Assembly (NCBI RefSeq): GCF_001922575.1
Contig: NZ_MRCI01000001.1
Location: 1-64,000 of the forward strand
Source of the DNA: Neptunomonas phycophila
GTDB lineage: Bacteria > Pseudomonadota > Gammaproteobacteria > Pseudomonadales > Balneatricaceae
Direction of reading: 5' to 3'
Length of the DNA stretch: 64,000 bases
A model generated the notes under the pieces. The model made no database searches. It was given only the letters and a program-made list of their open reading frames with translations, and was not told the DNA's origin. Every line of letters begins with the position of its first letter. The stretch's first letter is position 1. Below are positions 17,075 through 25,498 of the stretch, piece by piece. The translations under genes and the position numbers were made by a program.

Positions 17075-18061
17075 TTACACGTTGATAACGACCTTGCCTA
17101 ATGCTTGGCCGCTGTTTAGGCGGTCATGAGCTTTACCGGCGTCTTCAAGACTGAACTGCTCGCTATCTACGATAGGCTTAAGCTTTCCTGCATCAGCTAT
17201 TTCGGCCAGAGTCGTTAAGATATCGCCATGCACTTCCCGTTTGTGGTTGTAAAGCATAGGTATCAACATAAACACGACATGTAATGACAAGCCTTTAAAG
17301 TGAGCTGTGTTTAAATCAACTTCCAGCATCGACACAGTTGTCGCCACATGAGCATTTAAGGCAGCTGCATCGAAAGAGTTCGTTAGGTTAGCGCCCCCTA
17401 CAGAGTCAAATACCACATCAAAACCTCCACCGTCAGTGTAGCTGGCAACATAATCAGCAACAGACTCGGTGCGATAATTAATGGCAGTAGCCCCCAGTTG
17501 CTTAATCAAATCCAGTTGTTTGTCGCCACCGCCTGTTGAATAAACATCAGCGCCAAAGTAGTTAGCTAGCTGTAATGCAATATGACCTACGCCTCCAGAC
17601 CCGCCATGAACCAGCACCTTTTGGCCTTTGCTAATGCCTGCACGCATTAAGCCTTCGTAAGCGGTAATACCGACCAAAGGAATGGCAGCGGCTTCTTGCA
17701 TCGACAATGACTTAGGCTTATAAGCAATCAGTTTGGCGTCTGCTAACATATATTCTGCCAGCGCCCCGGGGATATCGGCTAGGCCACCTGCGCAGCCATA
17801 TACTTCATCGCCTACACTGAAAGTGGTGACATCGTCAGCGACGGCTTCTACTGTGCCCGCAAAATCCATCCCAAGTACCGCTGGTAAATCAGGAGAAAGC
17901 GGAAGCTCTTTGCCCATCTGACGTATCATAGTATCTACGGTGTTAACGCTAGTAGCCGCGACTTTAATAAGAACGTGGCCTGGTTTTACAACGGGCTTTG
18001 CGACATCGGCTAATGCAAAAACATCGCTGTCGCCATAGGCGTTAATGATCATTGCTTTCAT
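17075..18061 (-). CDS. zinc-independent quinone oxidoreductase-like MDR protein
   Basis: A 328-residue medium-chain dehydrogenase/reductase. The N-terminal GroES-like domain has VLGMDFAGTVEAV. The Rossmann domain has the NADPH-binding motif VHGGSGGVGHIALQLA. Zinc ligands of alcohol dehydrogenases are absent, which points to the quinone oxidoreductase/enoyl reductase branch (NADPH-dependent reduction of quinones or enones). It is transcribed away from a LysR gene 99 bases off, so that regulator probably controls it. The substrate is not determined. Confidence 0.87.
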   Translation of the reverse strand: MKAMIINAYGDSDVFALADVAKPVVKPGHVLIKVAATSVNTVDTMIRQMGKELPLSPDLPAVLGMDFAGTVEAVADDVTTFSVGDEVYGCAGGLADIPGALAEYMLADAKLIAYKPKSLSMQEAAAIPLVGITAYEGLMRAGISKGQKVLVHGGSGGVGHIALQLANYFGADVYSTGGGDKQLDLIKQLGATAINYRTESVADYVASYTDGGGFDVVFDSVGGANLTNSFDAAALNAHVATTVSMLEVDLNTAHFKGLSLHVVFMLIPMLYNHKREVHGDILTTLAEIADAGKLKPIVDSEQFSLEDAGKAHDRLNSGQALGKVVINV

Positions 18062-18160
18062 TGTGATGGCTCCTCAAAAAGTTATAGAGCCAGTATATTT
18101 ATAGCTTCGAACGTTGATAATATGTTAAATAAGCTAATCACTTTTTAGTTTTTATTGATA

Positions 18161-19060
18161 ATGGTGCGTATGAATATTGATCATCTAGCACTTTTTGTTC
18201 GTGTTGCGGCACTTCACAACATCAGTTTAGCTGGGAAAGAGCTGGGCTTATCGCCTGCTGTGGCCAGTGCGCACATGAATAAATTAGAAGCGGACTTGGA
18301 AGTTCGGCTTATCCATCGCACTACCCGTCGAGTCTCATTATCGGAAGAGGGCGAGGCGTTTTTACCGCATGCACTGGCAGTGCTTGAGTCCACTGAGGCG
18401 GCGCGAGCTTCAATTGGTGCTGGTAACGCAAAGCCACAGGGGCGATTACGCATTGCGGCGCCAGCGTCCTTAGGGCGGATGCATTTACTGCCCGCGCTCG
18501 AACCTTTTTTAGCCTGTTATCCTGACTTGTCTGTCGATTTGTATCTTAGTGACAGTGTTGTCGATATGGTAGAAGGTGGTTTTGATATTGCAATACGGGA
18601 TGCGCTCCTACATGACTCCAGCATGATTGCCCGAAAACTAGCGCCCGTAAAGCGGCTGGTTTGCGCTGCCCCAGCATACATTGATCAGCATGGCGAACCC
18701 GCCACTCCCGCTGAGCTTGTTAATCACCAATGTGTCAACTTAATGGGCTTAGAAACATGGGTATTTCAAACGCCGGACGGCAAGCAAAGCATTAAAACAA
18801 ACAACAAATTACGCACAGATAATGGAGAAGCCGCGCGCGATGCCTGCATTAGCGGCTTAGGTCTCACTGTTAGTTCAACGTGGTGCTGTTATGACAACAT
18901 TCAAAGGGGGGAGTTGGTTCACGTACTAAAAGATTATCCACTCATTAGCAGTACTGCTCTCTGGGCGATGTATCCAAGTTCTCGGCTTGTAGCACCTAAG
19001 GTTAGGGCGTTTATTGATTATTTCTCGGATTACTTTACAGAATCGCCGTATTTCTCATAA
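18161..19060 (+). CDS. LysR-family transcriptional regulator
   Basis: A regulator of about 299 residues. The N-terminal winged helix-turn-helix (MNIDHLALFVRVAALHNISLAGKELGLSPAVASAHMNKLE) is followed by a LysR substrate-binding domain resembling the CrgA/DsdC-like group (PASLGRMHLLPAL, LVNHQCVNL). Possible starts are TTG 18155, ATG 18161 and ATG 18170; none has a strong ribosome-binding site. It is divergent from the quinone oxidoreductase-like gene, the usual arrangement for a LysR regulator and its target. Confidence 0.87.
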   Translation: MVRMNIDHLALFVRVAALHNISLAGKELGLSPAVASAHMNKLEADLEVRLIHRTTRRVSLSEEGEAFLPHALAVLESTEAARASIGAGNAKPQGRLRIAAPASLGRMHLLPALEPFLACYPDLSVDLYLSDSVVDMVEGGFDIAIRDALLHDSSMIARKLAPVKRLVCAAPAYIDQHGEPATPAELVNHQCVNLMGLETWVFQTPDGKQSIKTNNKLRTDNGEAARDACISGLGLTVSSTWCCYDNIQRGELVHVLKDYPLISSTALWAMYPSSRLVAPKVRAFIDYFSDYFTESPYFS

Positions 19061-19160
19061 TCAATAAATACACAAAACTCTTTCTTTATTTAACGCTGTT
19101 ATTTCTGACGCCTAAGCACGGTATAAAGGTATGCAGATCGCAGACCAAGGGGATAAAGGG

Positions 19161-19967
19161 ATGAAAAAAACGATTCTGATTACAGGGTCGACAGACGGTA
19201 TCGGGTTAGTCACAGCCCACGCGCTAGTTAAATTGGGGCACACCGTCCTTCTGCATGGCCGAAATGAATCAAAATTGCAGGCTGCGCAGACTGCCATACT
19301 GCAAGAAACGCCCACCGCTAAACTGGCAGCTTTTGTAGGAGATCTATCGAGCTTGCAACAAGTAGCCTCCCTAGCTAAGACGGTGAGTGAGCATTATCCA
19401 ACCTTGGATGTTCTCATTAATAATGCAGGAGTACACACGATTGCAGACACCACCACACAGGAAGGTCTAGATACTCGCTTTACCGTTAACACCCTAGCGC
19501 CTTACCTCTTAACACGACGACTACTGGCGCAACTCAAACCTGATGCTAGGGTTGTTAACTTATCATCGGCAGCCCAAGCCGATTTAAACCCTACTGAGTT
19601 ACGACAGCCAAGCTCTCTACCCAGCGGGCATGTGTATGCCAAAAGTAAGCTTGCGCTCACGATGTGGTCGCGCGGCCTCGCTGAACAAATAGGGAAGCAA
19701 GGCCCTGTAGTCGTTGCCGTTAACCCCGCTTCCCTTTTAGGGAGCAAAATGGTGAAAGAGGCTTATGGTATCTCTGGAAGCGACTTAACACGAGGAGCTG
19801 ATATTTTGGTCAAAGCCGCGCTTTCTGATGAATTTGCCGATGCATCGGGCTTGTATTTCGATAACGACATTCCTGATTTTTCAGACCCTCACCCCGACGC
19901 GCTCAACAGCCAAAAGGTAGCGCAACTGATGCAACAGCTGGACACCTTAGTGGCGAGCTATCTTTAG
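19161..19967 (+). CDS. short-chain dehydrogenase/reductase
   Basis: A 268-residue SDR with TGSTDGIG (cofactor motif), HGRNESKL (an Arg suited to NADPH), NNAG, and the catalytic Ser in NLSSAAQ with YAKSK. It resembles retinol-dehydrogenase-like or WWOX-like SDRs, but the substrate cannot be told. ATG 19161 is preferred over the ATG at 19131 because AAAGGG immediately precedes the shorter form's MKKTILITG start. It lies downstream of the LysR gene in the same direction, about 100 bases away. Confidence 0.83.
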   Translation: MKKTILITGSTDGIGLVTAHALVKLGHTVLLHGRNESKLQAAQTAILQETPTAKLAAFVGDLSSLQQVASLAKTVSEHYPTLDVLINNAGVHTIADTTTQEGLDTRFTVNTLAPYLLTRRLLAQLKPDARVVNLSSAAQADLNPTELRQPSSLPSGHVYAKSKLALTMWSRGLAEQIGKQGPVVVAVNPASLLGSKMVKEAYGISGSDLTRGADILVKAALSDEFADASGLYFDNDIPDFSDPHPDALNSQKVAQLMQQLDTLVASYL

Positions 19968-19992
19968 GTTAAAAGCCATACGCTAAATAAAC

Positions 19993-20018
19993 GAAAGCCC
20001 CGCAGTTGCGAGGCTTTC
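19993..20018. terminator. strong hairpin, probably the original tmRNA terminator displaced by the insertion
   Basis: A nearly perfect 12-bp stem with one G-T pair (gaaagccccgca with tgcgaggctttc). Read on the minus strand it follows a copy of the tmRNA tail (CCACCA then AACACCTT) and ends in CTTTCGTTTATTT. This is the arrangement expected just after a tRNA or tmRNA. It can also end the plus-strand SDR transcript and the minus-strand two-TM gene. Confidence 0.65.
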
Positions 20019-20024
20019 AAGGTG

Positions 20025-20043
20025 TTTGGTGGAGGGTTTCGAA
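20025..20043 (-). repeat. att-like partial copy of the tmRNA 3' end (distal boundary of the element)
   Basis: tttggtgga plus gggtttcgaa (19 bases) match the tmRNA tail at 22112-22136 exactly, except that the six bases ggtggc (22121-22126) are missing here. It reads as a truncated T-loop and CCACCA end on the minus strand. It lies 2,087 bases from the genuine tail, right beside a terminator hairpin, as expected for the far attachment site of an element integrated into ssrA. Confidence 0.7.
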
Positions 20044-20062
20044 TCTTTCATAATTTCTTTAT

Positions 20063-21037
20063 TTATATAGCTTTAAAGATTGTTGAGCCATTTTTGTGAC
20101 ATATATATTGAACATTTTTCGCATTCTGTAAACAAGTTACTACGGAGTTCCTTTCTCTTGAATCCTGCAAATTTAATAAGCCACTAGATTTTATTATATG
20201 GAAATTATAAAGATATGATAGACCTAAACACTCCTGTGAGCCTCTATCCCACTCAGCCTTAAATGTCTTTAAATCAGGATCATGTTCTTTCATGATTTTA
20301 TAAGCACTTTTGAAAAAAATACCCATGCTTCCTGCTTGTGTTAGTGAGTGGCTTAAAAGTGCTTGCTCTATAGTTTTTGATTTATAGTTTCCAGAAAAAC
20401 TTTGCGCATTATTTACTATGAAATATAAATCAGGCGAAAACAAAACCAGTTCATTTTCCGGTTTATTCTTGATTTTCAACTCATCAGTAATAAGCTTTTC
20501 AAATTTTAAGGTGTTGGCGACAATGAAGTCGTTATAGCGGTTCACATAAGTTTCTATGAAATCGGATAGGGTGTTTTCAATTTTTGTAATGTTTACTGTG
20601 CTCTTGTAAATCCCTATATGTGTGTTTGGGTAAAAAGCACCATGCATAGCCTCTACACTACCCCATAAAGTCTTTATAAGTTGGATATCTTTTTCGTTGT
20701 ATTGTTTTTTGAACTCTTCTATATGTTTGAAGTGGTTGGAAAATTGGTTTTGCAGCATCTGTTGTGTTAATTGGGCTTGAGTCTGTTCAGAACGATGAAC
20801 AGAAGCAGCCAAAGCAGTCAGCGGAATAGACGAGCCTAATATTAGAAGAGGAAGTTTGAAATGGCTGTATAGGTTATCTAAAGCGGAAATATTAAGTGAT
20901 AATGTAATTTGTTCTTTATTAAAAAAGTATATGGCTATGGCTATGAGTATGCTTATTACTACTGGAGACCAAAAAAACAATTTGAACAACAAGGTTTCTG
21001 TAAGAGTAGTATTAGAAAAACCGATTCTAGTTTCCAT
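20063..21037 (-). CDS. two-TM hypothetical protein, cargo of the ssrA element
   Basis: A 324-residue protein with two N-terminal membrane helices (about 20-39 and 61-80). A heptad-like linker (HRSEQTQAQLTQQMLQNQ) and the segment FSNHFKHIEEFKKQ precede a soluble domain of about 220 residues. The base composition is visibly more AT-rich than its neighbours. The ATG overlaps the integrase end by 11 bases, so the two share a transcript. The two-TM plus cytoplasmic layout recalls membrane effectors of anti-phage systems (putative AbiC-like proteins and the two-TM effectors of some retrons). This is recall of architecture, not a proven match, and no reverse transcriptase is nearby. Confidence 0.7.
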   Translation of the reverse strand: METRIGFSNTTLTETLLFKLFFWSPVVISILIAIAIYFFNKEQITLSLNISALDNLYSHFKLPLLILGSSIPLTALAASVHRSEQTQAQLTQQMLQNQFSNHFKHIEEFKKQYNEKDIQLIKTLWGSVEAMHGAFYPNTHIGIYKSTVNITKIENTLSDFIETYVNRYNDFIVANTLKFEKLITDELKIKNKPENELVLFSPDLYFIVNNAQSFSGNYKSKTIEQALLSHSLTQAGSMGIFFKSAYKIMKEHDPDLKTFKAEWDRGSQECLGLSYLYNFHIIKSSGLLNLQDSRERNSVVTCLQNAKNVQYICHKNGSTIFKAI

Positions 21038-22020
21038 TTATCCATCTTCCATAGATTTTCCTTATCATCCCCCAGTCTTTGTGTCCCATTTGTTGAGCTA
21101 CCCAAAGGGGGTTCTTATTATCTGAGAGTAACATCGAAGCAAAGGTGTGCCTAGTCTGGTATGGGTTTCGATAGTCTACACCCCCGTTATTAAGTGCAGG
21201 TATCCATAGTCTTTTTCTGATGATGTGGTCACCCTTCCAAGGCTTCTCAGTCGTTGGGTCGTGAAATACTCGATGTTCGTTTTTAGTAAAGGCTGCTTGA
21301 GCTTCAATTGCTTTTCTAGCTTCTGGTTGTAGCTCTACCGTTCTAATACCAGATGTGGTTTTAGTGGTCTTTTCTCGCTGTCTTACAATGGCCGTTCGAA
21401 CATAAAAGCGGTTGTTGGGTAGGTCGATATCTTCCCAGCGTAAGGCGATGAGTTCCGATGTACGTAAGCCTGACCAAAACGCGAATTGGATGAGGTTTTT
21501 TTCTTGTCCTTCAAGTTGGGCAAGAATGCGCTCGATTTCATCATGGTTAAACGGTTGAGGCTCCCTTGTTTCTGTTGAGCGATTTCGGAAACGATCCATT
21601 GGTTTTGAGTCGATCAATTCATCATAGAAGGCTTCTTGAAAGGCTTGGCGCAAAGGCACCAATACATTATTGATACGTTTGTTACTTATATTGACGGTTT
21701 CTAGCCATTGGTAAACATTAGCTATCTTGAGCTCTTCAAGAGTCAGTTTTCCGAAGTTTGGAATCAGGTAGAAGTACATCGAGCTGTAATAGTCTCTAAT
21801 CGTGCTGTGCTGGCATCGACGTAGCTTTTTTCTTGGGCGGTTTCTAAATAGCTTCGTACAAGGTCATCAGCAAGGCTTTGATGAGTGGTAAATATGCGTT
21901 TGCGAAAGTCATGGCACTGGCGAGTACCAATAGGCTTGAGTGCATCACAAAGCGTATCGACATCATTCGGTGCCGAATTTGTGACGAAATTGAGACGAGC
22001 TGTAGGCCGATGTTGATCAG
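21027..22020 (-). pseudogene. tyrosine-type phage integrase, broken by a 5-base duplication
   Basis: The intact 3' frame (21779 down to 21027, 250 residues) holds the end of the core-binding domain and the whole catalytic domain: Arg in SGLRTSELIALRWEDID, the YQTRHTFASML box and the Tyr nucleophile in KIYGRW. The missing upstream part is readable in another frame ending at 21764 (...SLADDLVRSYLETAQEKSYVDAST). The frames part at a tandem duplication gtgct-gtgct (21802-21811). Removing one copy joins them as SYVDASTIRDYYSSMYFYLI, the expected core-binding sequence of integrases with a DUF3596-type N-terminus. The 5' limit is approximate and no good start codon is visible. Confidence 0.8.
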
Positions 22021-22087
22021 TGTGGACTAAGTGGGAAAGGTTTAGGGAACCGCTGCAGGCCGCGTGATTGCTAGCCTGCGTTGGTCT

Positions 22088-22107
22088 GGAACGGTTTGAA
22101 TCGTTCC
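22088..22107 (-). terminator. weak hairpin just past the tmRNA 3' end
   Basis: A 6-bp perfect stem (ggaacg with cgttcc) with an 8-base loop starts 7 bases beyond the tmRNA CCA end on the minus strand. No U-run follows. It may take the place of the original terminator, which appears to be at 19993-20018. Confidence 0.35.
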
Positions 22108-22111
22108 TGAA

Positions 22112-22136
22112 TTTGGTGGAGGTGGCGGGTTTCGAA
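22112..22136 (-). repeat. att-like site at the tmRNA 3' end (proximal boundary)
   Basis: This is the genuine tmRNA T-loop and 3' end, covering tttggtgga, ggtggc and gggtttcgaa on the plus strand. The outer two blocks recur at 20025-20043. It marks the ssrA-proximal edge of the integrative element. Confidence 0.7.
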
Positions 22137-22472
22137 CCCGCGTCCGCCAATCCGCTGCCCTAAGATCTACATGTTTAGACTTCTCTATTGAGTTAACCCA
22201 GCACGACCCGAGAGTCAGGGTGTTTAGGGCGAGCCTTTTTAGTTTTAACCGTTCAGCTTAAGGCGAAGCATCCGGGCGGTTCTGTCTCAAATGACACCGC
22301 GAACCTCTGAGTTACAGACACCTCTGAGTGCGGCGCTAGCGGCCCTTAGGCTGCTAGAGCGTAGTTATCGTCGTTAGCAACTATAACTGTGTAGTAATGG
22401 ATTTACGTGATTCACTACACTCACGACATGCACCTAAGGTTTTGTAACCGGCGTCGAATCCAAGTCACCCCC
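22114..22472 (-). ncRNA. ssrA: transfer-messenger RNA (tmRNA), tag ANDDNYALAA
   Basis: A 359-base RNA that rescues stalled ribosomes with SmpB. The 5' end GGGGGTGA and the 3' end CACCTCC-ACCA pair as a tRNA-like acceptor stem. TTCGACGCCGG near the 5' end and GGTTCGAAACCC in the T arm are conserved. The tag reading frame is at 22378-22346 on the minus strand and encodes ANDDNYALAA followed by TAA. smpB lies 56 bases upstream on the same strand. The 3' end is the target of the integrative element at 20025-22136. Confidence 0.97.
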
Positions 22473-22484
22473 AGGAGGTGGAGC

Positions 22485-22513
22485 ATTATGGAGTAAGACC
22501 TAACAAATGGAAA
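22485..22513 (-). promoter_or_regulatory. putative sigma-70 promoter of ssrA
   Basis: On the minus strand TTTCCA (22513-22508) and CATAAT (22490-22485) are 17 bases apart and end 12 bases before the mature tmRNA 5' end. The -35 matches the consensus at four of six positions and the -10 at five of six. Confidence 0.45.
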
Positions 22514-22527
22514 GAGGTTCAGCCGTT

Positions 22528-23007
22528 TTAGTTCGCATTCGACATGATGCGTTGTTTTTGGCGGTCCCAATCACGGTTCTTTTCGGTCTCTCGTTTGTCG
22601 TGCAATTTTTTACCTTTTACTAAGGCTATTTCGCACTTAACTTTGCCGTCTTTCCAATATAGAGACAAGGCGACAGAGGTGTAACCCTTTGCTTCTGTTG
22701 CTTCTATAAAATGGCTGATTTGGCGATGGTGGAGTAATAGCTTCCTATCACGACGCGGTTCTGTCACGTAGTGAGTCGAGGCTTGGATAAGTGGAGTTAT
22801 GTGGGCGCCAACTAGCCATGCTTCATCGTCTTTGAAAATGACGTATGAATCGACAAGTTGTCCGCGGCCTTCGCGAAGGCTTTTTACTTCCCAACCGGTC
22901 AGGCACAGTCCGGCCTCAAGCTTTTCTTCGATATGATATTCATACCGAGCGCGCTTGTTAAGACAGATAGTGTTGCCCGTGTTTTTTGATTTCTTCTGTT
23001 TAGCCAT
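22528..23007 (-). CDS. smpB: SsrA-binding protein SmpB
   Basis: A 159-residue protein with a typical SmpB opening ([43 protein letters not shown]) and a basic C-terminal tail ([22 protein letters not shown]). It binds tmRNA and places it in the ribosomal A site during trans-translation. It is immediately upstream of ssrA on the same strand, a linkage seen in many bacteria. Confidence 0.97.
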   Translation of the reverse strand: MAKQKKSKNTGNTICLNKRARYEYHIEEKLEAGLCLTGWEVKSLREGRGQLVDSYVIFKDDEAWLVGAHITPLIQASTHYVTEPRRDRKLLLHHRQISHFIEATEAKGYTSVALSLYWKDGKVKCEIALVKGKKLHDKRETEKNRDWDRQKQRIMSNAN

Positions 23008-23235
23008 AGCCGCTGATTATAGCGATGCGTTCAGGGATGCGAAAGCAATATGATGGCATTTTGTTTATCGTTATGTGACTGGTTGTCTTTGTCGGATGGT
23101 AGTAAACAGCAGTGTCCGGTGGGAGGATGAGTCATTGAACGGTATATATGATAGGCGGTGAAAGTTGTGTTTATCGCTATTTACGTTAACAATGCCCGCT
23201 TCTAGGCGTTATTGGTTAAGTATTAAGAGAGCATT

Positions 23236-24603
23236 ATGCAGGAAAAACTGTCAATTCACGGTTCATGGACTAACCGCTGGGTATTCATTTTGGCGGCTAC
23301 CGGCTCGGCTGTTGGCTTGGGTAATATTTGGAAGTTTCCCTACATCACAGGTGAAAATGGCGGTGGCGCGTTTGTGCTGGTCTATTTGCTGTGCATTTTA
23401 TTGGTAGGGGTTCCTATCATGATCTCCGAGGTGCTGGTGGGGCGTCGTGGGCGCATGAGCCCTATCAACTCGATGATCGAAACCGCTAAAGAGTCCGGCC
23501 TCTCGCGTCGCTGGGGGCTTGTTGGTTGGCTCGGGGCGCTGGCAGGTTTCATGATTTTCTCTTTTTACTCTGTGGTTGCTGGTTGGGTGCTGTATTACAT
23601 AGCGGCGATGGCAAATGGCGATTTTGTTGATGCCGGCAAAGCGCAAGTGGGAGCAACATTTGAGAACCTGTTAGCCGACCCTGAAACCATGCTTATTTGG
23701 CACTCGGTTTTTGTCGTGTTGGTGATGGCCGTACTAGTGGGTGGAGTTAATAAAGGGTTAGAGCGTGCTTCGCGCATTTTGATGCCGGCGTTGTTTTTGT
23801 TACTGCTATTGTTGCTAGGCTACTCTTTTACCACAGGGCATTTTATGGAAGGTGTGACCTTCTTGTTCCACTTTTCCCCTGATGAACTGAGCTGGGAAGC
23901 CGTGTTAACCGCGCTGGGGCACTCCTTCTTTACATTGTCGCTGGGTATCGGTGCAATGATCGCATACGGTGCCTATATGCCTAAAAAGGCCTCTATTGGG
24001 GGGACGGTTTTAATTATCGCCGTGTTAGATACCCTGGTAGCGTTAGTCGCAGGTATGGCTATTTTCCCTATTGTGTTTGCTAACCAATTGAGTGCCGAAG
24101 CAGGCCCAGGCTTAATGTTTATTACGTTGCCTGTTGCTTTTGGGCAGATGGCTGGCGGCCAAGTATTCGGGTTTCTGTTTTTCGTGCTTGTGGGAGTGGC
24201 GGCTTGGACCTCTGCTATTTCGTTAATGGAGCCTTCGATCGCTTGGGTTGTCGAACGCTTTAAGGTTCATCGCTTAATTGCCTGTACCGGATTAGGCTTG
24301 TTGGGCTGGGGTTTGGGGCTTTTGAGTATCGGCTCATTTAATGTTTTATCTGACTACACATTGTTAGGCATGGGTGTGTTTGATCTGTTGGACTTTGCAA
24401 CCGCTAATATCATGCTGCCTTTAGGTGGTTTGCTAGTTTCTATTTACGTAGGCTGGTGGATGAAACGTCCGGCTTTGGAAAACGAATTGGCTATACGCAA
24501 TCCTTTTTGGTTTAACGCGTGGTACTTGGCTATTCGATTTATCGCGCCAACAGCCGTTGCAGCAATTTTCGCGCTAAATTTGTACAATAAGCTCGCTGTA
24601 TAG
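23236..24603 (+). CDS. SNF-family (NSS) sodium-dependent transporter
   Basis: A 455-residue membrane protein with about 11-12 helices. The NSS signature follows the start: WTNRWVFILAATGSAVGLGNIWKFPY, where GSAVGLGNIWKFP is the Na+/substrate-binding helix 1. Further family features are ENGGGAFVLVY and the HSFFTLSLGIGAMIAYGAYMPK helix. It imports an amino acid or amine using the sodium gradient; the substrate cannot be told. A GAGAG ribosome-binding site precedes ATG 23236. Confidence 0.92.
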   Translation: MQEKLSIHGSWTNRWVFILAATGSAVGLGNIWKFPYITGENGGGAFVLVYLLCILLVGVPIMISEVLVGRRGRMSPINSMIETAKESGLSRRWGLVGWLGALAGFMIFSFYSVVAGWVLYYIAAMANGDFVDAGKAQVGATFENLLADPETMLIWHSVFVVLVMAVLVGGVNKGLERASRILMPALFLLLLLLLGYSFTTGHFMEGVTFLFHFSPDELSWEAVLTALGHSFFTLSLGIGAMIAYGAYMPKKASIGGTVLIIAVLDTLVALVAGMAIFPIVFANQLSAEAGPGLMFITLPVAFGQMAGGQVFGFLFFVLVGVAAWTSAISLMEPSIAWVVERFKVHRLIACTGLGLLGWGLGLLSIGSFNVLSDYTLLGMGVFDLLDFATANIMLPLGGLLVSIYVGWWMKRPALENELAIRNPFWFNAWYLAIRFIAPTAVAAIFALNLYNKLAV

Positions 24604-24617
24604 AGTAGAAGGTGAAA

Positions 24618-25049
24618 ATGACCCATATTAAGCGCAGTGCATTGGTGATGCACACACAAGAGCAGATGTTTAACATTGTGAACGATGTAAATGCCTACCC
24701 TGAGTTTTTGCCATGGTGCGCTAGTACTGAGGTTCATCATGAAGATGATAAGTCGATAGAGGCGACCTTGCACTTAGCTAAGGCTGGCCTCAAGTATAGT
24801 TTTACGACGTTTAACCACTTAGAGCGTCCGGAAAAAATGGAAATCACCTTAGTGAAAGGGCCTTTTTCGACGTTGTCGGGTGTGTGGACGTTCCAAAAGT
24901 TAAGCGATGAAGCCTGCAAAGTAAATTTAGATCTTAATTTTGAATTTGCAGGAAAGCTCACCGCTTTGGCGATGAGTAAAGTGTTTAATCAGGTTGCTGC
25001 AACGATGGTCGATGCATTTGTGCAGCGGGCTGATGCAATTCATGGCTAG
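24618..25049 (+). CDS. ratA: RatA / COQ10-type START-domain protein
   Basis: A 143-residue START/SRPBCC-fold protein (polyketide cyclase/COQ10 group). Typical segments are MFNIVNDVNAYPEFLPWCAST, LVKGPFSTLSGVWTF and the C-terminal helix MSKVFNQVAATMVDAFVQRA. Escherichia coli RatA was described as a translation inhibitor acting on 70S assembly, while COQ10 homologues bind ubiquinone; the sequence does not decide between these. ATG 24618 fits AGAAGG 5 bases upstream better than the GTG at 24612. rnfH follows 21 bases later. Confidence 0.88.
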   Translation: MTHIKRSALVMHTQEQMFNIVNDVNAYPEFLPWCASTEVHHEDDKSIEATLHLAKAGLKYSFTTFNHLERPEKMEITLVKGPFSTLSGVWTFQKLSDEACKVNLDLNFEFAGKLTALAMSKVFNQVAATMVDAFVQRADAIHG

Positions 25050-25070
25050 GCCGTATATTGGGTGAAGAAC

Positions 25071-25400
25071 ATGAGTGATGATGCAGATTTAATAAACGTG
25101 GAAGTAACCTATGCGTTGCCAACCCAGCAGCGTATTGTGGCCTTGCAGGTTGAGCCGGGTACGACCGTGTATGACGCTGTAAAATTGTCGGGGATTGAAA
25201 AAATATTTCCCCAGATTAATTGCGAATCAGACCCCATGGGGATTTACGGTAAGGCGATAAGAGATCCAAAAACGACGGTGCTTAAAGAGGGGCAGCGTGT
25301 TGAGATTTATCGTCCGTTAATTGCTGATCCAAAAGAAGCCCGCGCTAAACGTGCAGCGAAGATGAAAGCGCAAAAAGAGGCAGAAGCTTCAGGTACATAA
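25071..25400 (+). CDS. rnfH: RnfH family protein (UPF0125, RatB)
   Basis: A 109-residue protein with a beta-grasp ubiquitin-like fold, recognised by VEVTYALPTQQRIVALQVEPGTTVYDAV, GIYGKAIRDP and GQRVEIYRPLIADPKEARAKRA. The role is not established. It follows ratA as in many gammaproteobacteria. ATG 25071 is chosen; GTG 25062 is in frame. A bidirectional terminator separates it from the convergent bamE. Confidence 0.92.
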   Translation: MSDDADLINVEVTYALPTQQRIVALQVEPGTTVYDAVKLSGIEKIFPQINCESDPMGIYGKAIRDPKTTVLKEGQRVEIYRPLIADPKEARAKRAAKMKAQKEAEASGT

Positions 25401-25444
25401 TTGTGCAGGCGTTATGCCTAAGGTGTAAATGACTGCTAAAATAT

Positions 25445-25471
25445 AAAAGGGCTGAAAAAATCAGCCCTTTT
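25445..25471. terminator. bidirectional terminator between rnfH and bamE
   Basis: An 11-bp perfect stem (aaaagggctga with tcagccctttt) and a 5-base loop. A-rich and T-rich flanks let it end both converging transcripts. Confidence 0.88.
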
Positions 25472-25498
25472 CGCATAAGAAGTATGTTATCAACCTTG

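Larger units (their letters stand above)
20025..22136 (-). mobile_element. small degenerate integrative element in ssrA (2.1 kb)
   Basis: The element lies between two related copies of the tmRNA 3' end (20025-20043 and 22112-22136). It contains a tyrosine-recombinase gene next to the tmRNA and one AT-rich cargo gene. tmRNA genes are established integration targets for tyrosine integrases. The integrase is frameshifted and its 5' part is degenerate, and the distal attachment copy has lost six bases, so the element is probably immobile. Only one cargo gene remains, either from decay of a larger island or because it was always minimal. Confidence 0.7.

Noticed and set aside
20063-22020. A retron
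   Set aside because: The two-TM protein recalls some retron effectors, but there is no reverse transcriptase frame and no msr/msd-like inverted repeats in the element.
21764-22150. A 128-codon open frame starting inside the tmRNA gene
   Set aside because: Its start lies within ssrA, so it is not a gene of its own. Only its 3' end is meaningful, as the frameshifted upstream part of the integrase.
24618-25400. ratA-rnfH (RatA-RatB) as a toxin-antitoxin pair
   Set aside because: The gene pair is widespread core genome in gammaproteobacteria, and RnfH/RatB is not an established antitoxin. A housekeeping role is at least as likely.
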